The position numbers were made by a program, and so were the translations under genes. A stretch of 64,000 nt of DNA, from NCBI GenBank assembly GCA_900551155.1, contig URVA01000001.1, forward strand, positions 9,424 through 73,423, read 5' to 3'. Origin of the DNA: an uncultured Eggerthella sp. (lineage in GTDB: Bacteria; Actinomycetota; Coriobacteriia; Coriobacteriales; Eggerthellaceae). Numbering within the stretch: position 1 is the stretch's first letter; the number at the start of each line of letters is the position of its first letter. The notes beneath the pieces are model-generated. The model did not search any database, was not told where the DNA came from, and saw only the letters and a list, made by a program, of their open reading frames with translations. Shown piece by piece: positions 7,696-19,500 of this stretch.

Positions 7696-8307
7696 TTGAA
7701 CGCAACTGTAAGCAAATATGTACGTAACTGCACAAGCGGTGTTCTCGCTTTTGCTGCTGCGTCCGCAGTTTGCCCAATGTCCGCATTCGCCGCAGAAAGT
7801 GGAGCTGGAATTGAAGCAATTCTTCCTCAGATGGAAGAGTTCATTCCAATGCTCGTCGCCTTCATTATCTTATGGGTTGTTCTTGCTAAGTTCGGTTGGC
7901 CTTTGTTTGAGGGCATGCTCGAAAAGCGCGAGAACACGATCAGAACTAACCTGGAAAAAGCTGAAGAAGCACGCCAGGAAAGTGAACGTCTGTTGGCTGA
8001 GTATCAAGAGCAGCTCGAAGGCGCTAAGTCTTTGGCTCAGAACATGCTCAACAATGCACAGAAGTCTGGTGAGGCTCTTGAAAAAGAAATCGCCGACCGT
8101 GCTCGTGCAGAAGCAGATGCAATGATCGAGAAGGCAAAGGTTGCTATTGAAGCTGAAAAGCGTGCAGCTGTAAAGGAACTTCAGGATTCCATGGCTGATA
8201 CGTCTATCGCTGTAGCATCCCGCTTAATCGGTGAAGATTTCAGCGACGAAGAGCATCGCAAGCTCATCGAACGCTATGTAAAAGAGGCAGGTAGCTTAAA
8301 TGCCTAA
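7696..8307 (+). CDS. atpF: ATP synthase Fo subunit b
   Basis: 203-residue peripheral-stalk subunit. The frame is open from TTG 7657, but TTG 7696 is preceded by AAGGAGG at 7681-7687 and is the likely start. After a hydrophobic segment at 15-28 with a signal-peptidase-like site AFA-A (30-33), there is a normal transmembrane helix at about 47-66. A long charged coiled coil follows to the end. The additional N-terminal hydrophobic segment is unusual for b subunits. The stop overlaps the start of atpH by 8 bases, indicating translational coupling. Confidence 0.93.
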   Translation: MNATVSKYVRNCTSGVLAFAAASAVCPMSAFAAESGAGIEAILPQMEEFIPMLVAFIILWVVLAKFGWPLFEGMLEKRENTIRTNLEKAEEARQESERLLAEYQEQLEGAKSLAQNMLNNAQKSGEALEKEIADRARAEADAMIEKAKVAIEAEKRAAVKELQDSMADTSIAVASRLIGEDFSDEEHRKLIERYVKEAGSLNA

Positions 8308-8881
8308 TCGTCATGTCATCAATGAAACGATTGCAGCTTATGCTAATGCTGCTATCGATGGCGCTAATGCCGCTGGCGGTAAGGAAGCGGTCGTTGAGAT
8401 CCGCAACCAGATGCTGGAGATCCTTGGTTTCATGGCTTCAAACATTGACCTGCGCCTTGCATGCGATGATGAGGGTTATACCCCTGAAGAGCGTGAAGGC
8501 ATTGTAAAGGCAGTGTTTGGTTCAGGTTCATACAACGATATTTTGATTTCGTTGCTTTGCGTTATGGCATCTCGTGGTGACATGGGTAAGCTTCGTGGCG
8601 TTTATCACAAGTATGAAGAACTCATTGAATCCAAGTTGAACTTCAACGTTGTTGACGTAACGACGGTTGTAGAGCTTGATGACAACTTGCGAACTGTAAT
8701 TACTGAAAAGGCCGAATCCGACTTGGGTAGGGAATGCGTGCTGGTTGAGCACATTGACCCCTCCATTCAGGGCGGCATCATTATGAGCACGGGTGGTCGC
8801 TATGTGGACGCAAGCGTTCGCACTAGGTTTGATCGCGCCCGCATCGCTCTCAAAGAAAAGACAGATGGAGGTGAATGCTAG
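8300..8881 (+). CDS. atpH: ATP synthase F1 subunit delta
   Basis: 193-residue stalk protein joining F1 to the b subunits. The C-terminal [24 protein letters not shown] block is the family hallmark. Slightly longer than the 177 residues of E. coli. It starts inside the end of atpF (overlap 8300-8307), and its stop TAG shares its last base with the GTG start of atpA. No independent ribosome site is needed if coupled. Confidence 0.93.
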   Translation: MPNRHVINETIAAYANAAIDGANAAGGKEAVVEIRNQMLEILGFMASNIDLRLACDDEGYTPEEREGIVKAVFGSGSYNDILISLLCVMASRGDMGKLRGVYHKYEELIESKLNFNVVDVTTVVELDDNLRTVITEKAESDLGRECVLVEHIDPSIQGGIIMSTGGRYVDASVRTRFDRARIALKEKTDGGEC

Positions 8882-10440
8882 TGACTGAAATCACCGCACA
8901 GTCTATCGACGAAGCACTGCGCAAGCAGCTTGATGCCCTTAATACCAGCGTTGAATCTCGCGAAGTCGGTTCTGTTGTACAAATTGGCGACGGTATTGCT
9001 CGTATCGACGGCCTTAAGGGTGCTATGCAGGGCGAACTCTTGGAGTTCACCGGCGAAGGTGGCAAGATCGTTTATGGTCTGGCTCAAAACCTTGAGGAAG
9101 ACGAGGTTGGTGCCGTACTCCTGGGTGACATCACTGCAATCAAAGAAAATGACCAGTGCCGCACCACTGGCCGTATCCTTGAAGTTCCTTCCGGTAAGGG
9201 TATGATCGGTCGTGTTGTTAACGCACTCGGCGAACCTATTGACGGCAAGGGCCCAATCGAGGCTGAAGGTTATCGTCCAATCGAATTCAAGGCTCCTGGC
9301 GTTCATGAGCGTCAGCCTGTTCATGAGCCAATGCAGACGGGTATTATCCCAATCGACGCAATGGTTCCAATTGGACGTGGTCAGCGTGAACTTATCATTG
9401 GCGACCGCCAGACTGGTAAGACCTCTATTGCAATCGACACCATTCTGAACCAGAAGGGTCAGAACATGATCTGCGTGTACGTTGCAATTGGTCAGAAGGC
9501 TTCTACCGTATCTACCGTTGTAGAATCCCTCGAACGTCGCGGCGCTATGGACTACACCATTGTTGTTGCAGCTACCGCATCTGATCCTGCTCCTATGCAG
9601 TATCTTGCTCCTATGGCTGGTGCAGCTATCGGTGAATACTTCATGTACACCGGCGAAGACGGAAAGCCTGCTGGCGCAGACAATCCTGGTCGCCACGTAC
9701 TCTGCATCTATGACGACTTGTCCAAGCAGGCAGTTGCTTATCGACAGATGTCATTGACCCTTCGTCGCCCACCCGGACGCGAAGCATATCCTGGCGATAT
9801 TTTCTATCTGCATTCACGCCTTCTGGAACGTGCAGTTAAGCTTTCCGATGAAAACGGTGCAGGTTCTCTGACCGCACTTCCTATCATCGAAACTCAGGCT
9901 GGCGACGTAGGTGCTTACATTCCTACGAACGTAATTTCTATTACTGACGGCCAGATTTACCTGAAGACCAATCTGTTCTTCCAGGGTCAGCGTCCTGCAG
10001 TTGACGTAGGTTTGTCCGTATCCCGCGTAGGTGGCGACGCTCAGGTTAAGTCCATGAAGTCGGTAGCAGGTACTCTGCGTCTTGACTTGGCAGCTTATCG
10101 TGAGTTGGAAGCATTTACTCAGTTCGGTTCCGACCTTGATAAGGCAACTCAGCAGCAGCTCACTCGTGGTGCAGCTATGACTGAACTGCTGAAGCAGCCA
10201 CGCTACACTCCATTGCCAGTAGAAGAGCAGGCAATTGCTATCTATGCTGGTAATCAGGGTTACTTGGATGATATCCCGGTTGAGAGCATCGTACGTTTCC
10301 GTGGCGAATTGCTTGACTACTTGCGTATCAACCATGGTGGTACGATTGCTAAGTTGAGGGAAGGCAAGAAGTTTACCGACGAGATCGAAAACGAGCTGAA
10401 TGCACAGATTGAAGCATTCAAGGCTCAGTTCATCGCGTAA
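8881..10440 (+). CDS. atpA: ATP synthase F1 subunit alpha
   Basis: 519-residue non-catalytic nucleotide-binding F1 subunit. Walker A GDRQTGKT is at about residues 173-180, and the alpha signature near [14 protein letters not shown] is present. An ATG at 8875 is in frame but only 2 bases from GGAGGT (8867-8872). GTG 8881 has correct 8-base spacing and is preferred. The gene overlaps atpH by one base and is followed by atpG after 12 bases. Confidence 0.97.
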   Translation: MTEITAQSIDEALRKQLDALNTSVESREVGSVVQIGDGIARIDGLKGAMQGELLEFTGEGGKIVYGLAQNLEEDEVGAVLLGDITAIKENDQCRTTGRILEVPSGKGMIGRVVNALGEPIDGKGPIEAEGYRPIEFKAPGVHERQPVHEPMQTGIIPIDAMVPIGRGQRELIIGDRQTGKTSIAIDTILNQKGQNMICVYVAIGQKASTVSTVVESLERRGAMDYTIVVAATASDPAPMQYLAPMAGAAIGEYFMYTGEDGKPAGADNPGRHVLCIYDDLSKQAVAYRQMSLTLRRPPGREAYPGDIFYLHSRLLERAVKLSDENGAGSLTALPIIETQAGDVGAYIPTNVISITDGQIYLKTNLFFQGQRPAVDVGLSVSRVGGDAQVKSMKSVAGTLRLDLAAYRELEAFTQFGSDLDKATQQQLTRGAAMTELLKQPRYTPLPVEEQAIAIYAGNQGYLDDIPVESIVRFRGELLDYLRINHGGTIAKLREGKKFTDEIENELNAQIEAFKAQFIA

Positions 10441-10452
10441 GGTGGTCTGATT

Positions 10453-11370
10453 ATGCCTAACCTTCACGATATCGAAAGACGAATTAAATCCGTCGAATCG
10501 ACGAAGCAAGTTACGCATACCATGCAGATGGTAGCTGCTGCAAAGATTCGCCACGCTACTGAGCGTTGCGATGCAGCAACTCCATTTGCTAATGCAATGC
10601 GCGAGTTGCTCGGCAACATTGGTCGTATGGGCAGCTGTAATGCTGAACTGACCAAAGAACACGACGAAGTGAAAACTACGCTTATCGTAGCTATTGTTTC
10701 TGACCGTGGTCTTGCTGGTGGCTTTAACTCAAACATTTTGCGTCGTGCTGAAAAGATCATGAAGGATCGTAAGGCAGAAGGTAAAAACGTTGTCATAATT
10801 GCTTGCGGCAAGAAAGCTATTGCGTACTTCAAGTATCGCGAACATGAACCGGTGCTTGCATTCCGCGATCTTTCCGCCGATCCGCGTGTTGAAGAAGCTG
10901 AAACCATGACCGACTATTGCGTTGAAAACTACCTCAACGGCAATATCGACGAGGTTGTCACGATTTACAACCACGCGAAGAACGCAGCTGAGCAGGTTCC
11001 TACGATTCATCGTATTTTGCCTGTTGACTTGAAGTCGTTTGTCCCTGAGGGTGAGCGCTTTAAGTTTGGTGGCATCATGGAACCTGACGCAGATTTGGAA
11101 GACTTGCCTGGTTCTATTGAATATGAACCTGGTGAAGAAGAAGTTCTGAACCAGTTGCTTCCTGAGTACTTGAGTGGATATTTCTACTATGTACTTATCG
11201 AATCGGCTGCCGCAGAGCAGGCTGCTCGTCGTAACGCAATGAAAAACGCGACGGATAATGCCGATGAAATGATTGAAACACTCAATCGAGTTTATAACCG
11301 TGTACGTCAAGGTGCCATTACAACCGAAATCAACGAAATCGTTGGTGGCGCCGCAGCTTTGGAGGACTAA
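10453..11370 (+). CDS. atpG: ATP synthase F1 subunit gamma
   Basis: 305-residue central-stalk rotor. The N-terminal helix contains RRIKSVESTKQVTHTMQMV, and the C-terminal helix has the family motif near TDNADEMIETLNRVYNRVRQ. An acidic insert (about residues 205-235, rich in Glu and Asp) makes it somewhat longer than the 285-290 residues usual in the family. The ribosome site AAGGTGG precedes ATG 10453. Its stop abuts the atpD start directly, so the pair is coupled. Confidence 0.96.
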   Translation: MPNLHDIERRIKSVESTKQVTHTMQMVAAAKIRHATERCDAATPFANAMRELLGNIGRMGSCNAELTKEHDEVKTTLIVAIVSDRGLAGGFNSNILRRAEKIMKDRKAEGKNVVIIACGKKAIAYFKYREHEPVLAFRDLSADPRVEEAETMTDYCVENYLNGNIDEVVTIYNHAKNAAEQVPTIHRILPVDLKSFVPEGERFKFGGIMEPDADLEDLPGSIEYEPGEEEVLNQLLPEYLSGYFYYVLIESAAAEQAARRNAMKNATDNADEMIETLNRVYNRVRQGAITTEINEIVGGAAALED

Positions 11371-12822
<1,452 letters not shown>

Positions 12823-12825
12823 ATT

Positions 12826-13254
12826 ATGTCCACTATCAAATGTGATGTCGTAGCCAAGAATAAGGTTCTGTTTTCCGGTGAGCTTCATTCTGTAATGGTT
12901 CCCGGAAGCGAAGGCGAGCTTGGTATCATGGCTAACCATGAGCCCTTTGTTACCGCTCTTCATGATGGCGTTATTTGGGCACGCACTAAGCCCGAAGGCG
13001 GCACCACGTTGAGTGCGGCTATTATGGGCGGCTATGTCCAGTGCTTGGGAGAACGCGTAATTGTACTTTGTGATAAAACGCGTGAGATCAAGCGTATCAA
13101 CGAGGATAAGGTTCGCAAGGATATTACATCGCTTGAAGAGCGTATCGCTAACCTTCGCGAGGATCAGATTATCTCTCGTTCCGTTCTTACTCGAAAGCTT
13201 CGCTGGTGCAAAGTGCAACTTGCTGCCAAGGAAAAGGAAAGCCAGTACGTCTAG
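12826..13254 (+). CDS. atpC: ATP synthase F1 subunit epsilon
   Basis: 142-residue subunit with an N-terminal beta-sandwich (PGSEGELGIMANHEPFVT is the family signature) and a C-terminal helical hairpin from about residue 85. The hairpin can inhibit ATP hydrolysis in known epsilon subunits. It lies 3 bases after atpD. A strong terminator follows, closing the operon. A paralogue lies at 13697-14161. Confidence 0.95.
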   Translation: MSTIKCDVVAKNKVLFSGELHSVMVPGSEGELGIMANHEPFVTALHDGVIWARTKPEGGTTLSAAIMGGYVQCLGERVIVLCDKTREIKRINEDKVRKDITSLEERIANLREDQIISRSVLTRKLRWCKVQLAAKEKESQYV

Positions 13255-13308
13255 GTTTCTTCCACGATTCCTCCGGACGAAATTAGGTTTTCGACGGTAC
13301 CAGCATTC

Positions 13309-13347
13309 AAACAACCCCTTCCTTTTTGGAGGGGGTTGTTTTGTTTT
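13309..13347 (+). terminator. Intrinsic terminator of the ATP synthase operon
   Basis: Stem of about 13 bp (AACAACCCCTTCC with GGAGGGGGTTGTT, one G-T wobble) with a TTTTT loop, then TTGTTTT. Confidence 0.92.
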
Positions 13348-13696
13348 CTTAGAAGGCGCTTATGCTAAGCTCGTGGCAAGTCATTGAACGAAATCAGACG
13401 ATTTGTTTGATTAATTACTCAAGATGTGACTATTTGACGCATTTATACGTTTTACAAAAAATAACTAGCATAGGTATCTGTTTCTTTGATAGCATTCCTC
13501 AACGTTAAAGCAAAAGATGCAGAGAAATTTGGGGTATGCTTTTTGGTGTCGAATACCTATAAGGGAAGGTGCTTGGTGCTACATATTCTGAGTGCTTGCT
13601 TGTCTATGAGTAGGTATTCAGAAGTAGTTTCGTGGCGCCGAAAGCAGGAGGAGGCATTTCTCGAGCCTACTTTGGTAGGGTTCGGAGGAGAATGTT
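13348..13696 (+). other. Intergenic leader before the second atpC
   Basis: About 350 bases with no credible gene. A 9-bp inverted repeat GAATACCTA/TAGGTATTC (13551-13559, 13611-13619) could close a 51-base structured domain. A small hairpin CCTAC/GTAGG lies at 13666-13679, just before the ribosome site of the next gene. A TTGACG at 13434 looks like a -35, but no matching -10 is evident. Confidence 0.4.
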
Positions 13697-14161
13697 ATGT
13701 CGATACTACATTGTGATGTGGTTGCAAAAGACAGAATGCTGTTTTCGGGGGAGCTGTATTCTATTACCGTGCCAGGTGAGCAGGGGTATATGGGTGTGCT
13801 CGAAAATCATGCTCCCGCACTTATCGCTCTTAAAGATGGTGTTATTTGGGGTAGAGAAACATCGGAATCTGGTCCCGTGATTGCGGCGGCAAATATGGGC
13901 GGCTACCTGCAGGTAATGGGAAGCTGCGTTATTGTTCTGTGCGATAAAACGCGTCAAATTCAAGACATTAATCTTGATCTGCTAGAGAGTGCGATTCCTG
14001 AATTGGAAGCGCGTTTGGAATCACTCAGTCACGAACAGTTCATTGCAAATTCTGTGCTTCGTCGCAAACTCCGCTGGTTAAAAGTTCAGTACAACGCAAA
14101 GCAAAAAGCACTACAGGGTAAGCTTCCTTTTGAATATAAAGAACATGACGAAGAAAAATAG
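13697..14161 (+). CDS. Second ATP synthase epsilon subunit paralogue
   Basis: 154-residue protein clearly homologous to the operon epsilon subunit. Shared are the start HCDVVAKDRMLFSGELYS, the GYMGVLENHAPAL signature and the RKLRWLKVQ element of the C-terminal hairpin. It is longer at the C-terminus (tail LPFEYKEHDEEK, acidic). It has its own ribosome site GGAGGAG about 6 bases before ATG and is separated from the operon by the terminator plus about 350 bases. It is probably an alternative, separately controlled epsilon, perhaps with different inhibitory behaviour. Both copies look intact. Confidence 0.88.
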   Translation: MSILHCDVVAKDRMLFSGELYSITVPGEQGYMGVLENHAPALIALKDGVIWGRETSESGPVIAAANMGGYLQVMGSCVIVLCDKTRQIQDINLDLLESAIPELEARLESLSHEQFIANSVLRRKLRWLKVQYNAKQKALQGKLPFEYKEHDEEK

Positions 14162-14239
14162 CTAGCCGAACGGCAATTCAGCTAGCTATGGATAAGAGTT
14201 TTCTTGCACCAGTTTCTTTGAGCTGGTTTGTTGCCTGCA

Positions 14240-16189
14240 TTACAAGGTACAGGCGACCTTAAACGCTTCAGCGGTAGCATTAAGAGCGCGACGAGCTTCA
14301 CAAGCATCTCCTACAACGTATGTTTCGATACCTTGCGCTTTAAGTTCTTCGGATAGAGGATCGTGTTTGGTGTAACCAAGCGCTAGAACGACCGAATCGA
14401 AGCCTCGCATTGCTTGGGGCATGATAGCGTTTTCTTCATCTGCAGGTAAATATTCAATACCATCGGCAAAGAACTTTGTAACTTTTGCATTGGTAATTTG
14501 TTCAACCTGATATTCAGCAAAATCCTTTAGGATTTCTTTGCGATGTTCAGCAATCATATCGGCACCAAGGGTATCTCGATATTCAACGACACTTACCTTA
14601 TGACCAAGCTCAGCTAAGAAGTCTGCCGTTTCGCAGCCAACCATGCCACCACCAACAACCAAAACATGCAATCCAACAGACGTTTTACCTGCAAGAATAT
14701 CGCTCGCTAAAAGAAGGTTAGGGTTGTTAATTCCTTCGATAGGTAAAATTAGTGGTTGAGCGCCTGTAGCTACTATAACGGCATCTGCCTGGTTCGATTT
14801 CTTCATAAGATTGATGTCTTCGGCAGCTATTTCAGTGTTGAGATGAATTTCTACGCCTGCTTTTTCGCAGCGAACAATATAAGAGCGAATCATATTAACA
14901 ATATCGCCCTTACCTGGAGGGTAAGAAGCAAGTAGCATATTTCCGCCAAGAGTGCTGCTAGCTTCGTAAAGATCTACCTGGTGTCCTCGTTCTGCAGCGG
15001 TGTATGCAGCAACAAGACCAGCGGGACCACCACCAATAACAACGACGTGGCGGGGGTTTGCGGTTGGGGTAACAGGCTGCGACTCAAAACCAAGGCAAGG
15101 ATTTACCAGGCAGCGAAGTGGCTTTCCTTGATACATGTTTGCAACGCAACCCTGTAGGCAGGCGATACAAGGAACAATATCTTCGCTGTGTTGTTCAAGA
15201 ATTTTATTAGGAAGCGCAGGGTCGGCTAATGACTGACGACCAAAAGCAACTAGGTCTGCTCGCCCTTCTGCTACTAATAATTCCGCATAGTAGGGGTCGG
15301 TAAAGCGACCGACCGTAATGATGGGGATAGAGATAGCTTTTTTAACTTCGGTTACCAAATCGGCATTAAAGCCACCATGTACTGCAGTGGGAGCCCACAT
15401 GAATTCGTCTTTTAAGTGAACTGCACGCGACAGATGAATACCCTGCACGCCGTATTCTTGCAAGGCGCGAGCAATGGCAGCAGTATCGTGAACATCTAAA
15501 CCGCCAGGCATTTCGTCGGAGGCGTTTAAGCGGGCAAGTATGGCAAGTTTGCCCTCGGTGGCTTTTTGAATTTCTTCGATGATCAACTTTGGAAAGCGAA
15601 GACGGTTTTCGAATGATCCGCCAAATTCATCCACGCGTTTATTCGTGCGGGGAGAGAGGAAACTGCTGACTAAATAACCATGGGCCATGTGGATTTCAAC
15701 CGCATCAACGCCTGCTTGCATGGCGCGACGAGCTGCTTGTCCGTATCCTTTTGCTAATTCGTATATCTGCGCAGTAGGAACTTCTTGCGGAATGTCGCGA
15801 CCGCATGCGGCGGGAATAGGGGATGCCGCCAAAAGAGGAGCGCCTGCGCACTTTGCATTGCCTTCAGGACCAGCGTTTTGTAACTGAACTGATACTTTTG
15901 CGCCGTATTTGTGACACGCTTGCGCGATGCGCGAAAGGCTAGGAATAGAAGAATCGTTAAACAAACAAGGCTTTCGCGGACCGCCTTTAGCTCCTTCGTG
16001 GACAACCGTTGCTTCTATAGTGATAAGGCCAAAGCCGCCTTGTGCGCGTGCATGATAATACGCAAGTGACTGATCGGACCAGGTGTCATCAGTATTGGCG
16101 AAGTTGTTTCCCATAGGCGGAACGACAAAACGATTTTTAACCTCCATGGGGCCAATATTGAGAGGGGTAAATAAATGCTTGCATTCCAT
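14240..16189 (-). CDS. NADH:flavin oxidoreductase / 2,4-dienoyl-CoA reductase-type Fe-S flavoenzyme
   Basis: 649-residue three-part enzyme of the old yellow enzyme/enoate reductase/BaiCD family. The N-terminal FMN barrel shows HMAHGYLVSSFLSPRTNKR. The 4Fe-4S site is CxxCxxxC plus a fourth Cys after 11 residues (CIACLQGC...RC, about 340-357). Then come an FAD-binding GGGPAG motif near 390 and a second dinucleotide site VGGGMVGCE near 510. Such enzymes reduce carbon-carbon double bonds of enoates, dienoyl-CoA or steroids. The substrate is unknown here. On the minus strand TAGGAG precedes the ATG. It is transcribed divergently from dnaE and has no operon partner. Confidence 0.92.
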   Translation of the reverse strand: MECKHLFTPLNIGPMEVKNRFVVPPMGNNFANTDDTWSDQSLAYYHARAQGGFGLITIEATVVHEGAKGGPRKPCLFNDSSIPSLSRIAQACHKYGAKVSVQLQNAGPEGNAKCAGAPLLAASPIPAACGRDIPQEVPTAQIYELAKGYGQAARRAMQAGVDAVEIHMAHGYLVSSFLSPRTNKRVDEFGGSFENRLRFPKLIIEEIQKATEGKLAILARLNASDEMPGGLDVHDTAAIARALQEYGVQGIHLSRAVHLKDEFMWAPTAVHGGFNADLVTEVKKAISIPIITVGRFTDPYYAELLVAEGRADLVAFGRQSLADPALPNKILEQHSEDIVPCIACLQGCVANMYQGKPLRCLVNPCLGFESQPVTPTANPRHVVVIGGGPAGLVAAYTAAERGHQVDLYEASSTLGGNMLLASYPPGKGDIVNMIRSYIVRCEKAGVEIHLNTEIAAEDINLMKKSNQADAVIVATGAQPLILPIEGINNPNLLLASDILAGKTSVGLHVLVVGGGMVGCETADFLAELGHKVSVVEYRDTLGADMIAEHRKEILKDFAEYQVEQITNAKVTKFFADGIEYLPADEENAIMPQAMRGFDSVVLALGYTKHDPLSEELKAQGIETYVVGDACEARRALNATAEAFKVACTL

Positions 16190-16568
16190 GGAAACTCCTA
16201 ATGATCGGTGAAGTGGTTTTATCCAATAACGATAAGGTGGCTACTAAGAATAATTATCTTAAGTATTTGGATTCAGACAATGTTGAAAACCAATATTTAA
16301 GACCTTTAGACAAGGTTTCAAGTTGGAAAAAGCCGTAAACAAATATAGTTGAAAGAAGTTTCAATAGAGAAAACTTGTAAACAAAATCTGTTAACAAAAC
16401 TTCTCATTTAATCCATTATCTGTTCGATAGTGTAATTAGGTAATGCTGTTAAGATGAAAACCCTAAGACTGGTCGACCTATGTATCGAGACATAGTGGTA
16501 AAACGACAGAGAGTTGTAAGTAGGCAATTACTAAGAAGACGGAGAGCATATTAAGGGCGTGAGCATAT
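16190..16568. promoter_or_regulatory. Divergent control region between the flavoenzyme gene and dnaE
   Basis: 379 bases without a gene. They contain a cluster of AT-rich inverted repeats: TTGAAA-GAAG-TTTCAA (16349-16364), TTGTAAACAA (16375-16384) and TGTTAACA (16389-16396), with GTAAACAAA occurring twice (16336 and 16377). They look like operator half-sites. A hairpin CTATGT/ACATAG (16478-16495) lies in the presumed dnaE leader. Which gene is controlled is not known. Confidence 0.45.
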
Positions 16569-19500
16569 ATGGCATTTGTACATCTTCATAATCATACAGA
16601 ATACTCCCTGCTTGATGGCGCTACTCATATTTATGACATGGTAAAACGTGCAGCTGATCTAGGTATGCCAGCTGTTGCAATTACCGACCATGGCGTAATG
16701 AGCGGCGTACCAGAATTGGCAGATGCGTGTGAAAAGGTAAAGAAAGAAACGGGCATCTGGGTTAAGCCAATTTTTGGTTGCGAGATTTATTTCACCACCG
16801 ACAGCGAACTGAAGAAGCAAAAGCAGCGTTTACATCACATGATTCTGCTTGCTAAAAACAATACGGGCTATCACAATCTGCTCAAGCTGGTAAGCGAATC
16901 GCATGTTGATAATTTCTACTATCGTCCGCGCACTACCTTTGAAATGCTAAAAAAGTATTCTGAAGGCATTATTGCAACAAGTGCGTGTATTGCAGGCATT
17001 ATCCCTCGTTGCATTGATGACGGCGATTTTGCTGAAGCGGTTGAATGGGCAAAACGCTTTGCGGCGCTGTATGAACCAGGCGATTTTTATATCGAGCTGC
17101 AGGACCAAGGAATCACCACTAATGGTGGTATGACTCAGCTGGAGATGAATCGCAAGTTAACTGAAATTGCAAACCAGCTTGGCTTGCAAACTATCGCAAC
17201 GAATGACTTCCATTATTTAACGCAAGAAGATGCTGTTGCGCAGGATATTATGCTGTGCATTGGTACGAACTCTACCGTTACCCAGGAAAAGCGCTTTAAG
17301 TTCCCGAACGATCAGTTCTACATGAAGACTGAAGAGGAAATGCGCACTGCTCTTAAAGATTTTCCTGAAGCATGTGATAACACAGTGGCTTTGGCGGAAA
17401 AATGTAATGTGGAGCTCGAACGTGATGCAATTTTGCCTCGCTTCCCCTTGCCTGAAGGAGAAACGGAAGAATCTTACTTCCGCAAGCGTGTACAGGAAGG
17501 CTTGGTTCGTCGTTATGGCGATCCTGTTCCTGCCGAGGTGCAGGAACGCGCCGATTACGAAATGAGCGTTATTATCCAGCAAGGCTTCCCTGCATACTTC
17601 CTTATCGTTCAGGAATATATCGAATGGGCGCGTAGCCAAGGTATCGGCGTAGGCCCTGGTCGTGGTTCTGCGGCTGGTGCAATCGTTGCTTATGCCATGG
17701 GTATTACTGACTTAGATCCGCTTTCAAATGGCTTGCTCTTCGAACGTTTCTTGTCTCCTGAACGTGTAGAGATGCCTGATATCGACGTTGACTTCGAAGA
17801 TGAACGTCGTCAGGAAGTAATTGAACACATTAAAGACGTGTATGGCGAAGACCATGTATCGGGCGTAATTACCTTCGGCAAATTGCAGGCAAAAAATGCT
17901 GTGCGTGACGCTGCCCGCGTATTGGACTATCCGTATGCGGTAGGCGATAAGGTTGCCAAGCTTATCGGTAACGAATTGGGCATTACCATTGATGATGCAA
18001 TGGCGAAAAACCCTGATTTAAAGCAGGCATACGATACTGAAGAAGACGTACGTCGCGTAATTGACGCGGCGCGATCCATTGAAGGTCATGTACGTGGCGA
18101 AGGCGTTCATGCTTGTGCAACGATTATTTGCCGTGACCCTATGAGCGATCACGTACCCATGAAGCGCGATACCAAGGGCGGCGGCATCATTACCCAATAC
18201 GATGGTCACTATACGCCTGACTTGGGTCTGCTGAAGATGGACTTCTTGGGTCTGCGTACCTTAGGCGTACTTTCTCGTGCATGCCGCAATATTAAAAATC
18301 GTTTTGGCGTGGAAATAATTCCTGAGGAAATTCCAACAGACGATGAAAAAGCATTCGAGCTAATGCGTAGTGGCAACATGGACGGCCTTTTCCAGGTAGA
18401 AAGTGCCCTGTATGTAAGTTTGTTTAGCCGTCTACCACCTCATAGGTTCTCTGACGTTGTAGCTTCTATTGCACTTAACCGTCCAGGTCCTTTGGAGTCT
18501 GGCATGGTTGACGACTACGTATTGGTAGCAAGTGGCAAAACGCCTGTTCATTACTACGATGATCGTCTTCGTCCTATTCTGGAAGAAACCTATGGCACCA
18601 TGGTCTATCAGGAACAGATCATGCAGATATCTATGGTTATGAGTGGCTTTTCTGCTGGTAAGGCAGACAAGTTGCGTAAAGCTATGGGTAAAAAGAAGAT
18701 TGACGTTATGCGTCAGCTTCAGGAAGACTGGAATACAGGCGCCGTAGAAAATGGCTTTAGCTTAGAAATTGCTAAAAAGATTTGGGAAGATGCGGAAAAG
18801 TTCGCTAAGTACGCCTTTAACAAATCGCACTCGGCAGCATATGCAATTTTGGTTATGCGCACGGCTTATTTGAAGGCGCATTATCCTAACGACTATATGG
18901 CGGCAGTGTTGTCGTCGTATATGGGCAACTCAGATCGCCTGATTAAATATATTGCAAGTTGTAACCGCACGGGTATTCCCGTTTTGTCTCCTGACGTAAA
19001 TTCTTCAAACCTTGAATTTACGCCTTTAGATGATGGTATTCGCTTTGGTTTGGCGGGCATTCGCGGTGTGGGCGAAAAGGTTGCTCAGGTAATCATTGAC
19101 GAACGTGAAGCGAATGGTCCGTATACGTCTTTGCATGATTTTGTAAATCGTGTTGATTCGTCTGCGTACAATCGCAAAACGCTTGAAGCACTTATTAAAT
19201 CTGGTGGTTTTGACTCAACGGGATACACTCGTAAACAGTTGATGTATTTTGTGGACGAAACGCCCCTTCTTGAAAGCGCAACGAAGCGACAGAAAGACAA
19301 AGATGCTGGTCAGATGGATATGTTCAGCATGTTTGCTGATGTGGATGATTCGTTTAAGGAAGATATTCCAGAGCCCGATGGTATTGAATGGGATAGGCGC
19401 ACTAAACTTGCCTTCGAAAAAGACATCTTAAAGATGTATGTATCCGACCATCCGCTTCGTCCATACGAGAACTATTTGTCGCGCACCATGAAATACACCT

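Noticed and set aside
13486..13716. Small ORF overlapping the second atpC start
   Set aside because: Out of frame with atpC, no ribosome site, no similarity; the region looks like leader DNA.
14240..16189. Bile-acid (Bai) operon membership for the flavoenzyme
   Set aside because: Domain make-up is BaiCD-like, but no other bai gene or steroid gene is near and the family is broad.
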